Shown here piece after piece: positions 8,633 to 17,836 of a DNA stretch of 64,000 nucleotides; the stretch's first letter is position 1, and every line of letters begins with the position of its first letter. Source of the stretch: Paracoccaceae bacterium (GTDB lineage: Bacteria; Pseudomonadota; Alphaproteobacteria; Rhodobacterales; Rhodobacteraceae). The DNA lies in NCBI GenBank assembly GCA_014872875.1, contig WKFI01000003.1, positions 41,597 to 105,596 of the forward strand, given 5' to 3'. Below the pieces are notes generated by a model. That model saw only the letters and a list, made by a program, of their open reading frames with translations. It searched no databases and was not told the DNA's origin. Both the position numbers and the translations under genes were made by a program.

Positions 8633-9268
8633 TCAGGTCTTGCGAAATAGTGCGATCAAGGCCGTGTCGTCCTTGTGTGAACCTGTCGCCCCGTCGCCAT
8701 AGATCGGATATTCCGGCAACCGCAGATTGCGGATGGCGCCGTCGCCGATCAGCTGGTCAAACATGGTCGCAAAGCCGTGGCTTTCGTAATGCCCGGCATT
8801 GATCGACAACGAAAACAGCGCATCCCGACGTGCCACGCGCAACAGCAGCGGCAACACCTCGGGCCCAACATGACCGTGGGTGAACGTGCCCGAGGACACG
8901 ACCCCCGCATAGCTGTCGCGTGGCACCGGCACGCCCAACGTCAGATCCGCTTCGATCATATCGCGATAGACATCTTTCTTGGCGGCCTGCTCCAGCATCT
9001 GGGCACTGATATCGGTAGCGTCGACGGTTCGCACCCCCAGCTTGGTCAATTCGACCCCGCACAAGCCAGTGCCTGCTCCCACATCCAGCACCGGGCTGCG
9101 TCCCCCGGCCTCGACAAAACAGCGTGCTGCAATTTCAGGCAGCAGGTAGAACCGCTCTGCGGCAAAATCCTGATCATAGGATTCGGCCCAGTCGGCATAA
9201 AGTTTCTTCGAGTCCTCAGGCGTTTCCAGCCCATAGGCAGCATCAAGGTTCGGCGTTTCCTTTGTCAT
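8633..9268 (-). CDS. Class I SAM-dependent methyltransferase
   Basis: A 211-residue protein with a clear motif I, VLDVGAGTGLCGVEL, followed by the acidic ribose-binding residue (DATD) expected for a Rossmann-like class I methyltransferase. The start at 9268 was chosen because the protein then begins just before the conserved region (MTKETPNLDAAYGLETPED), as in related ubiE/COQ5-like proteins. Acceptor unknown. It diverges from the SDR gene at 9343, with 74 bases between them. Confidence 0.82.
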   Translation of the reverse strand: MTKETPNLDAAYGLETPEDSKKLYADWAESYDQDFAAERFYLLPEIAARCFVEAGGRSPVLDVGAGTGLCGVELTKLGVRTVDATDISAQMLEQAAKKDVYRDMIEADLTLGVPVPRDSYAGVVSSGTFTHGHVGPEVLPLLLRVARRDALFSLSINAGHYESHGFATMFDQLIGDGAIRNLRLPEYPIYGDGATGSHKDDTALIALFRKT

Positions 9269-9342
9269 ATGCTCATGAAAATCGTGAAAGGGATTCGAAT
9301 CAACCCTTGCGCCGAGTGTCGCGGCGCAACATTTATGGGAGC

Positions 9343-10206
9343 ATGAATAAGACACTGCTTTGCCTCGGGTTCGGCTATACCGCCCAAGCGCTCGCCAGAC
9401 ACCTGATCCCACAGGGTTGGCGGATCATTGGAACCACACGCGACACCGGTGTGACCATGGACGGAGTCGAGATCCTCCAGTGGCCCGGAACCGAGCTGAC
9501 ACTGGACGAGATCACCCATGTTCTGGTCTCGATTGCCCCCAAAGAAAGCGGCGACCCAATCCTGAGTGAGATGAAGGAAGCCTTTACCAAGGCCGACCTG
9601 GACTGGGTGGGGTATCTTTCCACCACGGCCGTCTATGGCGACCGGGACGGCGATTGGGTTGACGAAAGCGACGACCTGCGCCCGGCCAGCCCACGCGGCC
9701 AGTGGCGGGTTGCCGCCGAACAGGCCTGGCAAGGTATCGACGGGTTGCCCGTACATGTGTTTCGTCTGGCCGGGATCTATGGTCCCGGGCGTGGTCCGTT
9801 TTCGAAACTCCGCTCGGGCAAGGTGCGACGGATCATCAAGGAAGGGCAGGTGTTTTCCCGGGCCCATGTCGAAGACATCGCCCAGGTACTGCGCGCCTCG
9901 ATGGCCGCGCCCAATCCCGGTGCGGTCTACAATGTCTGCGACGATGAACCGGCCCCGCCGCAGGACGTCATCGGATATGCCGCCGAATTGCAGGGTCTGC
10001 CGATGCCCCCCGCCGTGCGGTACGAAGACGCCGACATGACCCCGATGGCGCGGAGTTTCTACAACGAAAACAAACGAGTGCGAAATGATCGCATCAAGGA
10101 TGAGCTGGGAGTCCAGCTGATCTATCCGAATTACCGTGTGGGGCTGGAGGCGCTGGTCGCCGCCCATGACATCGACGACCGGGACAAGATGCCGGGCGGC
10201 GGTTAA
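9343..10206 (+). CDS. SDR-family NAD(P)-dependent epimerase/dehydratase (YeeZ-like)
   Basis: A 287-residue extended short-chain dehydrogenase-like protein. The nucleotide-binding loop is LGFGYTAQALA (7-17) and a TTAVYGD stretch (Ser/Thr-Tyr region) follows. VYNVCDDEP near the C-terminal third is typical of extended SDR epimerases. The glycine pattern is GxGxxA, as in the YeeZ-type proteins of unknown substrate. It ends in a convergent arrangement with dxs, separated by two hairpins. Confidence 0.82.
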   Translation: MNKTLLCLGFGYTAQALARHLIPQGWRIIGTTRDTGVTMDGVEILQWPGTELTLDEITHVLVSIAPKESGDPILSEMKEAFTKADLDWVGYLSTTAVYGDRDGDWVDESDDLRPASPRGQWRVAAEQAWQGIDGLPVHVFRLAGIYGPGRGPFSKLRSGKVRRIIKEGQVFSRAHVEDIAQVLRASMAAPNPGAVYNVCDDEPAPPQDVIGYAAELQGLPMPPAVRYEDADMTPMARSFYNENKRVRNDRIKDELGVQLIYPNYRVGLEALVAAHDIDDRDKMPGGG

Positions 10207-10207
10207 T

Positions 10208-10248
10208 CCGCTTCGAAGCGGCTTTTCAAGCGTCTTGAAAGACGCTTG
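10208..10248. terminator. Pair of hairpins between convergent SDR and dxs genes
   Basis: A 14-base perfect palindrome CCGCTTCGAAGCGG (10208-10221) followed by CTTTTC, then an 8-10-bp stem CAAGCGTCTT/AAGACGCTTG (10227-10248). They lie between two convergent genes and fit a terminator for the plus-strand gene. The T-runs are short, so efficiency is uncertain. Confidence 0.5.
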
Positions 10249-10314
10249 TCACGCGATTTCAGATTCTCGTGGTTCAAAGGGTTTCAAAATCCCTCGCCCG
10301 CATGGAGCGGCAAA

Positions 10315-12243
10315 TCACGCCCGCTTTTCGCCAATCGACGCCACACCCAGAACTTCCAGCACCTTGGCTTCGATCTGCGGTGCATTCATGCCGGCGACGG
10401 CGTACATGTCGGCGGGGCTGGCTTGGTCGATGAATGTATCGGGCAGCACCATCGAGCGGTATTTCAGCCCTTTGTCGAACACGCCTTCTTCGGCCAGCAA
10501 TTGCGCCACATGTGATCCGAAGCCTCCCACGGCGCCTTCCTCGATGGTGATCAACGCCTCGTGATCTGCTGCCAGCTCAAGGATCATTTCGCGGTCCAGA
10601 GGCTTGGCAAAACGGGCATCGGCGATGGTCGGTTTGACCCCCTTGGCCTCCAGCGCCTCGGACGCTTTCAGAACCTCGGACAAGCGCGTTCCAAAGGACA
10701 AAAGCGCAACCCGGCTGCCCTTCTGGATCATCCGGCCTTTGCCGATTTCAAGGATCTGGCCCTCTTCGGGCAACTCCACGCCCACTCCTTCGCCACGCGG
10801 ATAGCGGAAGGCGATCGGCCCTTCGTCATGCGCTGCGGCAGTGGCAACCATATGGACCAGTTCGGCTTCATCCGCGGCGGCCATCACCACCATACCAGGC
10901 AAGTTCGACATGTAACCGATGTCAAAGGACCCGGCATGGGTCGCCCCATCCGCACCCACCAGACCGGCGCGATCAATGGCAAAGCGCACGGGCAGGCGCT
11001 GAATGGCCACGTCGTGCACAACCTGATCATAACCGCGCTGCAGGAAGGTCGAATACATCGCACAGAACGGTTTCATGCCGCCCGCAGCAAGCGCCGCCGC
11101 AAAGGTTACGCCATGCTGTTCGGCAATACCCACATCAAAGCAGCGAGACGGATAGCGTTCCGCCATCAGGTTCAATCCGGTGCCATCAGGCATTGCCGCC
11201 GTCACCGCGCAGATCTTGTCATCCTTGGCCGCCAGTTTGACCAGCTCATTCCCGAAGACGTTTGTATAGAACGGCGCGTTTGACGGTGCTTTCTTTTGCT
11301 TTCCGGTCACCACGTCGAATTTGGCTGTGGCATGGCCCTTGTCCATTGCCGCCTCGGCCGGGGCATACCCCTTGCCCTTCTTTGTCAGAACATGGATCAA
11401 CACGGGCCCGGTGGCACGGGCCCTGACCGTGCGCAGAACTGGCAACAGCTGGTGCAGGTCATGTCCGTCAATCGGGCCCAAATAGGAGAAACCCAACGCC
11501 TCGAACAATGTGCCGCCCACGGCCATGCCTTTCAGCATGTCCTTGGCGCGTTTGGCGCCTTCACGGAACGGTTCGGGCAACAGCGACACGGCGCCTTTGG
11601 CGGCCGCTTTCAGCTCCTGAAACGGTTCTTCGGCATATAGGCGCGACAGATAGGAAGACAGCGCACCAACCGGCGGTGCAATGCTCATCTCGTTGTCGTT
11701 CAGGATCACGAACAGACGCTTGTCCAAATGACCGGCATTGTTCATCGCCTCAAACGCCATACCCGCTGACATCGACCCGTCGCCGATCACTGCGATGGCA
11801 TCCCCGTTGCCTTCGGGAATCACCCCGCCCAGATCGCGCGCCGTGGCGAAACCCAACGCCGCACTGATCGAGGTCGAACTGTGCGCCGCGCCAAACGGAT
11901 CATAGGGAGATTCAGATCGTTTGGTGAACCCCGACAGCCCGTCTTTCATCCGCAAGGTGCGGATGCGGTCGCGGCGTTCGGTCAGGATCTTGTGCGGATA
12001 ACACTGGTGCGACACGTCCCAGATCAGCTTGTCTCGCGGAGTATCGAACACCGCGTGCAGGGCCACGGTCAGTTCCACCACACCCAGACCTGCGCCCAAA
12101 TGCCCGCCGGTCACCGAAACGGCGGAAACGGTTTCCGAGCGCAATTCGCCCGCCAGCTGGATCAACTGAGCATCACTCAGCCCTTTCAGGTCTGCAGGGC
12201 GCTGGATCTGGTCCAACAACGGGGTATGGGGCCGGTCCGACAT
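10315..12243 (-). CDS. dxs: 1-deoxy-D-xylulose-5-phosphate synthase
   Basis: A 642-residue thiamine-diphosphate enzyme that condenses pyruvate and glyceraldehyde 3-phosphate in the first step of the MEP isoprenoid pathway. The sequence shows the N-terminal DXS signature ([20 protein letters not shown]), the thiamine-diphosphate motif [18 protein letters not shown], the [13 protein letters not shown] block and a transketolase C-terminal domain. Length matches the family. It is the last gene of a deacetylase-xseB-ispA-dxs operon and follows ispA by 19 bases, so precursor supply and chain elongation are expressed together. Confidence 0.97.
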   Translation of the reverse strand: MSDRPHTPLLDQIQRPADLKGLSDAQLIQLAGELRSETVSAVSVTGGHLGAGLGVVELTVALHAVFDTPRDKLIWDVSHQCYPHKILTERRDRIRTLRMKDGLSGFTKRSESPYDPFGAAHSSTSISAALGFATARDLGGVIPEGNGDAIAVIGDGSMSAGMAFEAMNNAGHLDKRLFVILNDNEMSIAPPVGALSSYLSRLYAEEPFQELKAAAKGAVSLLPEPFREGAKRAKDMLKGMAVGGTLFEALGFSYLGPIDGHDLHQLLPVLRTVRARATGPVLIHVLTKKGKGYAPAEAAMDKGHATAKFDVVTGKQKKAPSNAPFYTNVFGNELVKLAAKDDKICAVTAAMPDGTGLNLMAERYPSRCFDVGIAEQHGVTFAAALAAGGMKPFCAMYSTFLQRGYDQVVHDVAIQRLPVRFAIDRAGLVGADGATHAGSFDIGYMSNLPGMVVMAAADEAELVHMVATAAAHDEGPIAFRYPRGEGVGVELPEEGQILEIGKGRMIQKGSRVALLSFGTRLSEVLKASEALEAKGVKPTIADARFAKPLDREMILELAADHEALITIEEGAVGGFGSHVAQLLAEEGVFDKGLKYRSMVLPDTFIDQASPADMYAVAGMNAPQIEAKVLEVLGVASIGEKRA

Positions 12244-12262
12244 GGCTCCGCTCCTAAAAGAG

Positions 12263-13147
12263 TCAGCTGTCGCGCGAGATAACGAAGCGCGCGGCCTCCT
12301 TCAAGGTTTCAGCCTGATCTCCGTAAATGACCAACGCGGCGCAAGCGGTATCAGCAAGTTCACCGGCACGGGATTTCGCAGCCTCAAGCCCAAGGAGCGA
12401 GACGAACGTGGCTTTGCCTGCATCCGCGTCCTTCTGGACCCGCTTGCCGACCTTCGCTTCGTCCCCTTCAACATCCAAGATGTCATCTGCGATCTGGAAA
12501 GCAAGGCCCAGCGCATCGGCATACTGCCGCAGCGCAGACGTATCTGCACCGGCCAAAATCGCACCAGCCGTTGCCGACCAGGCAATCAGACAGCCGGTCT
12601 TGCGGCTTTGCAGTTGGGTGATCTGGTCCAGCGTCAGGGGGGTGTCAGCGCTTTCCGCTGCCATATCCATCATCTGGCCCGAGACCATGCCATCCTTGCC
12701 CGCATCCTGCGCAAGGCTGCGGATCAGGACCAGGGCGTTGGGCCCCAGATCCGGATCGGCCAGTACCTGAAAGGCCAAGGTCTGCAGCGCGTCCCCGGCA
12801 AGGACTGCCAGGTCTTCGCCGTATTTGCGATGCACCGTAGGCTGGCCGCGACGCAGGTCATCATCATCCATGCAGGGCAGATCGTCATGCACCAGCGAGT
12901 AAGCGTGTATGCATTCGATCGCGAATGCCGCCTTTACGGCGATCTCATCTCGGACGCCATGCAGACGGGCGCTTTCCATCACCAGAAACCCACGCAGCAT
13001 CTTGCCACCCACGATGGCATAACGCATCGCTTCCAACAGGCGATCCTCGCCCGCAAGAACGTCCTGCATGTATTCGGTGACGCGCCGCTGGGTGTTTTTG
13101 AGCGCTTCGGCAAAAGGCCGCACCTGCACAGCATCTTCGGTGATCAT
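12263..13147 (-). CDS. ispA: Polyprenyl (farnesyl/geranylgeranyl) diphosphate synthase
   Basis: An approximately 294-residue trans-isoprenyl diphosphate synthase that adds isopentenyl diphosphate to allylic primers. The first Asp-rich motif is [14 protein letters not shown] and the second is [10 protein letters not shown] chose the ATG at 13147 because the protein then begins close to the homologous region and only four bases separate it from xseB. An upstream ATG at 13192 would overlap xseB by 41 bases and add 15 residues. Neither has a strong Shine-Dalgarno. Position between xseB and dxs is the standard arrangement. Confidence 0.93.
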   Translation of the reverse strand: MITEDAVQVRPFAEALKNTQRRVTEYMQDVLAGEDRLLEAMRYAIVGGKMLRGFLVMESARLHGVRDEIAVKAAFAIECIHAYSLVHDDLPCMDDDDLRRGQPTVHRKYGEDLAVLAGDALQTLAFQVLADPDLGPNALVLIRSLAQDAGKDGMVSGQMMDMAAESADTPLTLDQITQLQSRKTGCLIAWSATAGAILAGADTSALRQYADALGLAFQIADDILDVEGDEAKVGKRVQKDADAGKATFVSLLGLEAAKSRAGELADTACAALVIYGDQAETLKEAARFVISRDS

Positions 13148-13151
13148 CGGA

Positions 13152-13394
13152 TTATCCGGCGTCCAGCGGTTGGGTTCCGGTGGGTGTGCCATTTGCGTCC
13201 AGCGTAATGGCGGCCACTTTTTCCTCGGCGCGTTTCAGTTCATCCTCACAGCGTTTCTTGAGCGCTGCGCCGCGTTCATAAAGCGTAATGGATTCGTCCA
13301 GAGCAACATTGCCGCGTTCCAGATTGTCCACGACGGCCTCCAGTTCCTTCATGGCCTGCTCAAAGCTCATCTCTTCAACGGGTGTCTGGGTCAT
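13152..13394 (-). CDS. xseB: Exodeoxyribonuclease VII small subunit
   Basis: An 80-residue protein with the XseB pattern [20 protein letters not shown] followed by a Leu/Glu-rich helical hairpin and [15 protein letters not shown]. It binds XseA to form the nuclease that degrades single-stranded DNA to oligonucleotides. Its ATG overlaps the stop of the upstream deacetylase gene (ATGA at 13391-13394), implying coupling. The placement of xseB directly before ispA is conserved in many proteobacteria. Confidence 0.93.
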   Translation of the reverse strand: MTQTPVEEMSFEQAMKELEAVVDNLERGNVALDESITLYERGAALKKRCEDELKRAEEKVAAITLDANGTPTGTQPLDAG

Positions 13395-14317
13395 TCTGCG
13401 GCCTTCATCAGTTCTTCCACATGTGCCTTGGTCGCGGCGGATAGCGCGTTCAGATCATATCCGCCTTCCAGAGTCGACACGATACGGCCGGAACAGGTCT
13501 CATTGGCGATCTTGCACAGCTCGGCCGTAATCCAGGCAAAGTCGCCCGTGGACCAGTTCAGATTGGCCAGCGGATCGTCCTGATGCGCATCGAACCCCGC
13601 CGAAATGATGATCAGCTCTGGCTGGAAGGCGCGCAGGCGCGGAAACGCCTGGGTTTCGTAGGCCGCCTTCATCTCGGCCCCGCCCGAACCCGGGGCCAGC
13701 GGCATGTTCAGGATATTGTTATGGGCGCCGTCTTCGTCAGGGCGCCCCGATCCGGGCCAAAGCGGCATTTGCTGGCTGGTGATTACCAGCGCGCGGGCTT
13801 CGTCCCACAGCAGGTCCTGGGTTCCGTTGCCGTGATGTACGTCGAAATCAACCACGGCGACGCGGCTGAGGCCGTGATGATCCAGCGCGTGTTTCGCGGC
13901 CAGCGCAGCATTACCAAACAGGCAGAAGCCCATGGCCGTGTCGGTTTCGGCATGGTGTCCCGGCGGGCGCACAGCGGCAAAGGCATTCCCAACGTCACCT
14001 CCCAGCACCATATCCACCGCTCTCACCGCTGCTCCTGCTGCACGAAAGGCTGCATCCAGCGAGCCCGGAGACATGAACGTGTCACCGTCGATCTGGCGCC
14101 AACCCTCCGACGGGAGACTGTTGCGCAGGCCGTCCAGATACCCGGCAGGATGAATACGCAGTATGTCATCTTCCGCTGCCATTGGTGCGGTCACACGCTT
14201 CAGATCCAGTGGCTCCAGCGCGTGCAGAATATGTTCCAGCCGTGCCACGCGTTCGGGATGACCGTCGGGCGTGACGTGGTTCAAGCAGTCTGCGTGGGTG
14301 ATCAGCGCTGTGGTCAT
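13391..14317 (-). CDS. Histone-deacetylase-family (class II HDAC-like) hydrolase
   Basis: A 308-residue zinc-dependent deacetylase of the arginase/deacetylase fold. RPPGHHAET carries the tandem active-site histidines, and [15 protein letters not shown] carries Asp and His zinc ligands. Bacterial relatives act on acetylpolyamines, acetyl-lysine or small acetylated compounds; the substrate cannot be told here. It is first in the operon with xseB, ispA and dxs, a recurrent arrangement in this group whose logic is not evident. The start at 14317 opens directly on family sequence ([22 protein letters not shown]). Confidence 0.9.
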   Translation of the reverse strand: MTTALITHADCLNHVTPDGHPERVARLEHILHALEPLDLKRVTAPMAAEDDILRIHPAGYLDGLRNSLPSEGWRQIDGDTFMSPGSLDAAFRAAGAAVRAVDMVLGGDVGNAFAAVRPPGHHAETDTAMGFCLFGNAALAAKHALDHHGLSRVAVVDFDVHHGNGTQDLLWDEARALVITSQQMPLWPGSGRPDEDGAHNNILNMPLAPGSGGAEMKAAYETQAFPRLRAFQPELIIISAGFDAHQDDPLANLNWSTGDFAWITAELCKIANETCSGRIVSTLEGGYDLNALSAATKAHVEELMKAAE

Positions 14318-14509
14318 GGAACGTTCCCTGTTGAGAAAGAGGCTGGCCGGAGATTAGGTGTGAGCGCACCTGACCCGCAAGGTCGAATTCACCCAAACTG
14401 CATGAATGACGCCAGCCCGGGCGCAGACATCTTTGCCAGTGTCCGGTCAAGGACGACTCAGGCAGCTTTGGCGGGTTCAATCAGGGCGCTCTGACTGACG
14501 TGACAAACT

Positions 14510-15298
14510 CTATTTGATCGGAGCAAGAAGCTCCTGAGCGGTTACCAATTGCCGGACCCCATGGCTGTGGTCTTCCTGGAACACGTTGCCTTTGGTTCCC
14601 CAATGCTGAATCGAACTGTAAGACACTTTCATGCATTCGGGCCGTACACTCCACGTCACCTGCATCGGTGAGCAAATGGCCTGTGTATAACTGGGACCGG
14701 TTGTGGAACCGGGGAATACGACCGGTGCGCCGGTCCCATCGGGCAGAGATTTGGGCTGATGAAGCCCGCCGACGATGTTTCCGTCATATGCGAAGTCGCC
14801 GAAATCAGGCGCGCTGTCGTCATTCACGACCAGAAACACCTGACTTTCGACCCGAAGCGAAGGGTTTGCGCAAGCGTCAGAAAAACAGGAACTCAGCGAA
14901 GGTCCCGGTTTCACGGAACACGTGGTGTATACCCAGTGCACCTCAATCGTGTCACCGGGTTTTACTCCGTGAAATCCGCCTTCTCCATCTGGCGCGGCAA
15001 GCTCCGCTTCAGTCAATGCGTCTGTGTCATTGCATTTCCACCCACCGTGCTCACCCGAACCGCCCGACAAGGAAAATCCGGGTCCTTTGTGTTCGGCATT
15101 CGTATGCGTGTGAATGTCGCAAAGGTTCATTTCATTGGCTTCTGGCGCGCGTGGAATTGTGACAGCGTTGCTGCCGTTCGCTAGTGCAATGTCACGTGGT
15201 GTCTGCGGTCCAAATCCAATGCAGAGACCCGCAGCCGAAACCGGACCCACTGCCAACGCACCCAAAACCAACCCAATTAATGCCGAAGACATACGCAT
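14510..15298 (-). CDS. Secreted delta-class carbonic anhydrase
   Basis: A 262-residue precursor with a signal peptide (residues 1-23, ending GPVSAA). The segment C60-D-I-H63-T-H65-T-N-A-E-H70-K, followed by HGGWKC (84-89), resembles the zinc-binding and disulfide-bearing core of delta-class carbonic anhydrases first known from diatoms. It would hydrate CO2 in the periplasm or outside the cell. Cysteine content is high, as expected for an exported protein. The start is fixed by GGGAGG six bases before the ATG at 15298. It stands alone between the deacetylase operon and petR. Confidence 0.75.
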   Translation of the reverse strand: MRMSSALIGLVLGALAVGPVSAAGLCIGFGPQTPRDIALANGSNAVTIPRAPEANEMNLCDIHTHTNAEHKGPGFSLSGGSGEHGGWKCNDTDALTEAELAAPDGEGGFHGVKPGDTIEVHWVYTTCSVKPGPSLSSCFSDACANPSLRVESQVFLVVNDDSAPDFGDFAYDGNIVGGLHQPKSLPDGTGAPVVFPGSTTGPSYTQAICSPMQVTWSVRPECMKVSYSSIQHWGTKGNVFQEDHSHGVRQLVTAQELLAPIK

Positions 15299-15394
15299 TT
15301 CAAACCTCCCAATACCAATACACGCGTGCGGGGCACGCATCAGCAGTGTAGCGGAATGGAAAGCAATCGGGTGAGTTTTGTGTAAAACCTCGGT

Positions 15395-16096
15395 TCAGTC
15401 CGGCGCCAGCATATAACCCGCCCCGCGCACCGTTTGCAGGTAGCGAGGCTGCTTCGGGTTGGGTTCGATCTTGCGGCGCAATCGGGTGATCTGCACATCC
15501 ACAGCTCGTTCCTGGGCCTGGCCCCGGTCGCGACCCAGATCCTCGACAAGCTTGGCGCGACTGATCGGTTCGCCCGGCAGCGCCGAAAAAATCTTCATCA
15601 GCTGGCTTTCAGTGGCGGTCAGGCGCACCAGATCGTCGCCCTGCCACATTTCGCCGCGTTCGATGTCATATCGGATCGGCCCCAGATGCAGGATCTTGGG
15701 CACCGTGTCCTGTTGTGGTGTTTCCGGCATCCGCCGCAGGATCGCATTGATCCTGAGCAGCAGTTCCTTGGGTTCGAACGGTTTGACCAGATAATCATCG
15801 GCCCCAGCCTCGAGCCCGGCGATCCGGTGTTCGGTTTCGCCCTTGGCCGTCAACAGCAGGATCGGCGTCGCATGGGTTTCACGCAAGGCGCGTGTCAGGC
15901 TGACCCCGTCTTCGCCCGGCATCATCACGTCCATCACGATCAGATCGAAGTCCAACCCCGACAGCACGCGGCGCGCATGGGCCGCGTCGCGCGCTGCGGT
16001 CACCAGAAACCCGTTGCGCATCAGGAATTTCTTCAAAAGATCACGGATGCGTTCATCGTCATCCACGATCAGAAGATGTGCGTCCAGGTCACTCAT
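15395..16096 (-). CDS. petR: OmpR/PhoB-type response regulator, PetR-like
   Basis: A 233-residue two-domain regulator. The receiver (residues about 7-120) has the acidic pair DDDE, the phosphoacceptor in FDLIVMDVMMPGEDG and the conserved Lys in LVKPF. The C-terminal winged helix (about 135-232) ends GAGYML. It is translationally coupled to the MarR gene (ATGA at 16093-16096), the same pairing as petP-petR of Rhodobacter capsulatus, which is the basis for the name. No histidine kinase and no petABC genes are adjacent here. Confidence 0.8.
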   Translation of the reverse strand: MSDLDAHLLIVDDDERIRDLLKKFLMRNGFLVTAARDAAHARRVLSGLDFDLIVMDVMMPGEDGVSLTRALRETHATPILLLTAKGETEHRIAGLEAGADDYLVKPFEPKELLLRINAILRRMPETPQQDTVPKILHLGPIRYDIERGEMWQGDDLVRLTATESQLMKIFSALPGEPISRAKLVEDLGRDRGQAQERAVDVQITRLRRKIEPNPKQPRYLQTVRGAGYMLAPD

Positions 16097-16605
16097 GATC
16101 CACTATCCCGTAATTTGCCATAGGCCCGACGCATATCCGGGTCCATCATCGCCTCGAGCACCTTTTTGAAACCGGAAACGGCTTCAGGTCCAGCCTCTTT
16201 ATACGCCAGACGCATCCGGGTGCGTTGTGCATCCGAAAGCTTTGCCTCCAGACTGCGCCCCTCTTCGGTCAGGAAGAGGTGGCGTTCACGTTTGTCCACT
16301 GTACCCACGCGGCTTTCGACAAAGCCATCACTGATCAGGGTGCGCAGGACTCGGTTCAAGGACTGCTTGGTCACTCCCAATATCGCCAGCAAGTTGTTCA
16401 CCGTGGTTCCCGGAGCTCGATTGATAAAATGGATCGCCCGGTGATGCGCCCGACCATAGGCCATGTCGGCCAGTATCCGGTCCGGAACCGCGGTAAACCC
16501 GCGATAAGCAAAGAACATCGCCTCGATCCCCTGCCGCAATTGTTCGTCCGTGAGAAACAACAGGCTTTCACCGCTGTATCCCTGCCCTGAACGCCGGTCT
16601 GACAT
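16093..16605 (-). CDS. petP: MarR-family regulator, PetP-like
   Basis: A 170-residue MarR-type winged-helix protein. The HTH includes NNLLAILGVTKQSLNRVLRT and the wing DKRERHLFLTEEG. It overlaps the downstream response regulator by four bases, matching the petP-petR arrangement of purple non-sulfur and related bacteria. It diverges from ilvE, and the intergenic region holds a near-palindrome (16641-16655) that could be its own operator. Binding is inference. Confidence 0.8.
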   Translation of the reverse strand: MSDRRSGQGYSGESLLFLTDEQLRQGIEAMFFAYRGFTAVPDRILADMAYGRAHHRAIHFINRAPGTTVNNLLAILGVTKQSLNRVLRTLISDGFVESRVGTVDKRERHLFLTEEGRSLEAKLSDAQRTRMRLAYKEAGPEAVSGFKKVLEAMMDPDMRRAYGKLRDSGS

Positions 16606-16640
16606 GTTTTGCGTCCTTATCCCTGTTTGTTACAGTTTAA

Positions 16641-16655
16641 GTCAGCCTTGTTGAC
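16641..16655. promoter_or_regulatory. Near-palindromic candidate operator between petP and ilvE
   Basis: The 15-mer GTCAGCCTTGTTGAC is an inverted repeat with one mismatch (GTCAGC/GTTGAC around CTT). It overlaps a TTGACA (16651-16656) that could be a -35 box for ilvE. A nearly identical 15-mer, GTCAACTATGTTGAC, occurs upstream of gltD (61518-61532). A MarR-type regulator such as PetP is a reasonable candidate binder. Confidence 0.4.
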
Positions 16656-16766
16656 ATTCCAAGTCCAAAGAGGTATCGAATCGCAGTTTTGACGCAATTA
16701 TATGTCCGATACGGCCATATCTAGCGCAACAAATGAAAACCGACCCTGCTGCAGGAGGAAAAAGTC

Positions 16767-17633
16767 ATGGCGGGTTACGATGATCGCGACGGTCTGATCT
16801 GGATGGATGGCGAACTGGTCGAGTGGCGCGATGCCAAGGTACATATTCTGACCCATGCGATGCATTATGCCTCCTCGGTGTTTGAGGGCGAACGCGCGTA
16901 TAACGGCAAGATCTTCAAGAGCCGCGAACATTCCGAACGTCTGATCGCGTCGGCCGAAGCGCTGGACATGCCGATGCCCTATACGGTCGATCAGATCGAA
17001 GCCGCCAAGGAAGAGACTCTGAAAGCCAGCGGTCTGCAGGATGCCTATGTCCGCGCCGTCGTGTGGCGTGGCTCGGGCGAAGACATGGGTGTCGCGTCTG
17101 CCAAGAACCCAGTCCGGATGGCAGTGGCTGTCTGGGGGTGGGGCGCATACTATGGCGATGCAAAGATGAAAGGTGCCAAGCTGGATATCGCGGAATGGAA
17201 GCGGCCCAGCCCCGAAACCATCCCGGTCCATGCCAAAGCGGCGGGGCTCTACATGATCTGCACCATCTCCAAGCACAAGGCCGAGGCCAAGGGCTGTTCG
17301 GACGCGTTGTTCATGGATTATCGCGGCTATGTCGCCGAAGCGACCGGTGCCAACGTATTCTTTGTCAAGGATGGCGAAATCCACACCCCGCTGGCCGACT
17401 GCTTCCTGAACGGCATCACCCGGCAGACCGTGATCGGAATGCTCAAGGACAAAGGGCTGACGGTGCATGAACGCCACATCATGCCGGAGGAAATGGAAGG
17501 CTTTGAACAATGCTGGCTGACCGGTACCGCGGCCGAAGTGACCCCGGTCGGGCAGATCGGTGATTACACGTTCGAGGTCGGCGATATCACCCGCGAGATC
17601 GCGGAAGACTACGAAAAGCTGGTGCGTAGCTGA
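16767..17633 (+). CDS. ilvE: Branched-chain amino acid aminotransferase
   Basis: A 288-residue class IV PLP-dependent aminotransferase interconverting Val, Leu and Ile with their 2-oxo acids. The PLP lysine is K157 (VHAKAAGLY), and EATGANVFFV and LNGITRQTVIGML are family signatures. A strong AGGAGG Shine-Dalgarno precedes the ATG at 16767. The gene is monocistronic, diverging from petP-petR and followed by an intrinsic terminator. Confidence 0.95.
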   Translation: MAGYDDRDGLIWMDGELVEWRDAKVHILTHAMHYASSVFEGERAYNGKIFKSREHSERLIASAEALDMPMPYTVDQIEAAKEETLKASGLQDAYVRAVVWRGSGEDMGVASAKNPVRMAVAVWGWGAYYGDAKMKGAKLDIAEWKRPSPETIPVHAKAAGLYMICTISKHKAEAKGCSDALFMDYRGYVAEATGANVFFVKDGEIHTPLADCFLNGITRQTVIGMLKDKGLTVHERHIMPEEMEGFEQCWLTGTAAEVTPVGQIGDYTFEVGDITREIAEDYEKLVRS

Positions 17634-17655
17634 TAGAGGCTAAGACCAGGTTCCG

Positions 17656-17684
17656 AGGAGCGTCCAATCGGGCGCTCCTTTTTT
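17656..17684 (+). terminator. Intrinsic terminator after ilvE
   Basis: A 7-bp stem AGGAGCG/CGCTCCT with a 10-base loop is followed directly by six T residues, 23 bases after the ilvE stop. Form and position are classical for Rho-independent termination. Confidence 0.85.
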
Positions 17685-17836
17685 GTTGGGAAGCGGTTTT
17701 TGGCAGTGGCGTTGCAGGGCTTCGTCGGAGCATCACAAATGTTTTGTCCATCGTTCACGCCCCTGACGCCCGCGCGTCACACAGAAACATTTGAACTGAA
17801 TGCACCTATCCAACATACTCTCAGACAGGTGCACTC

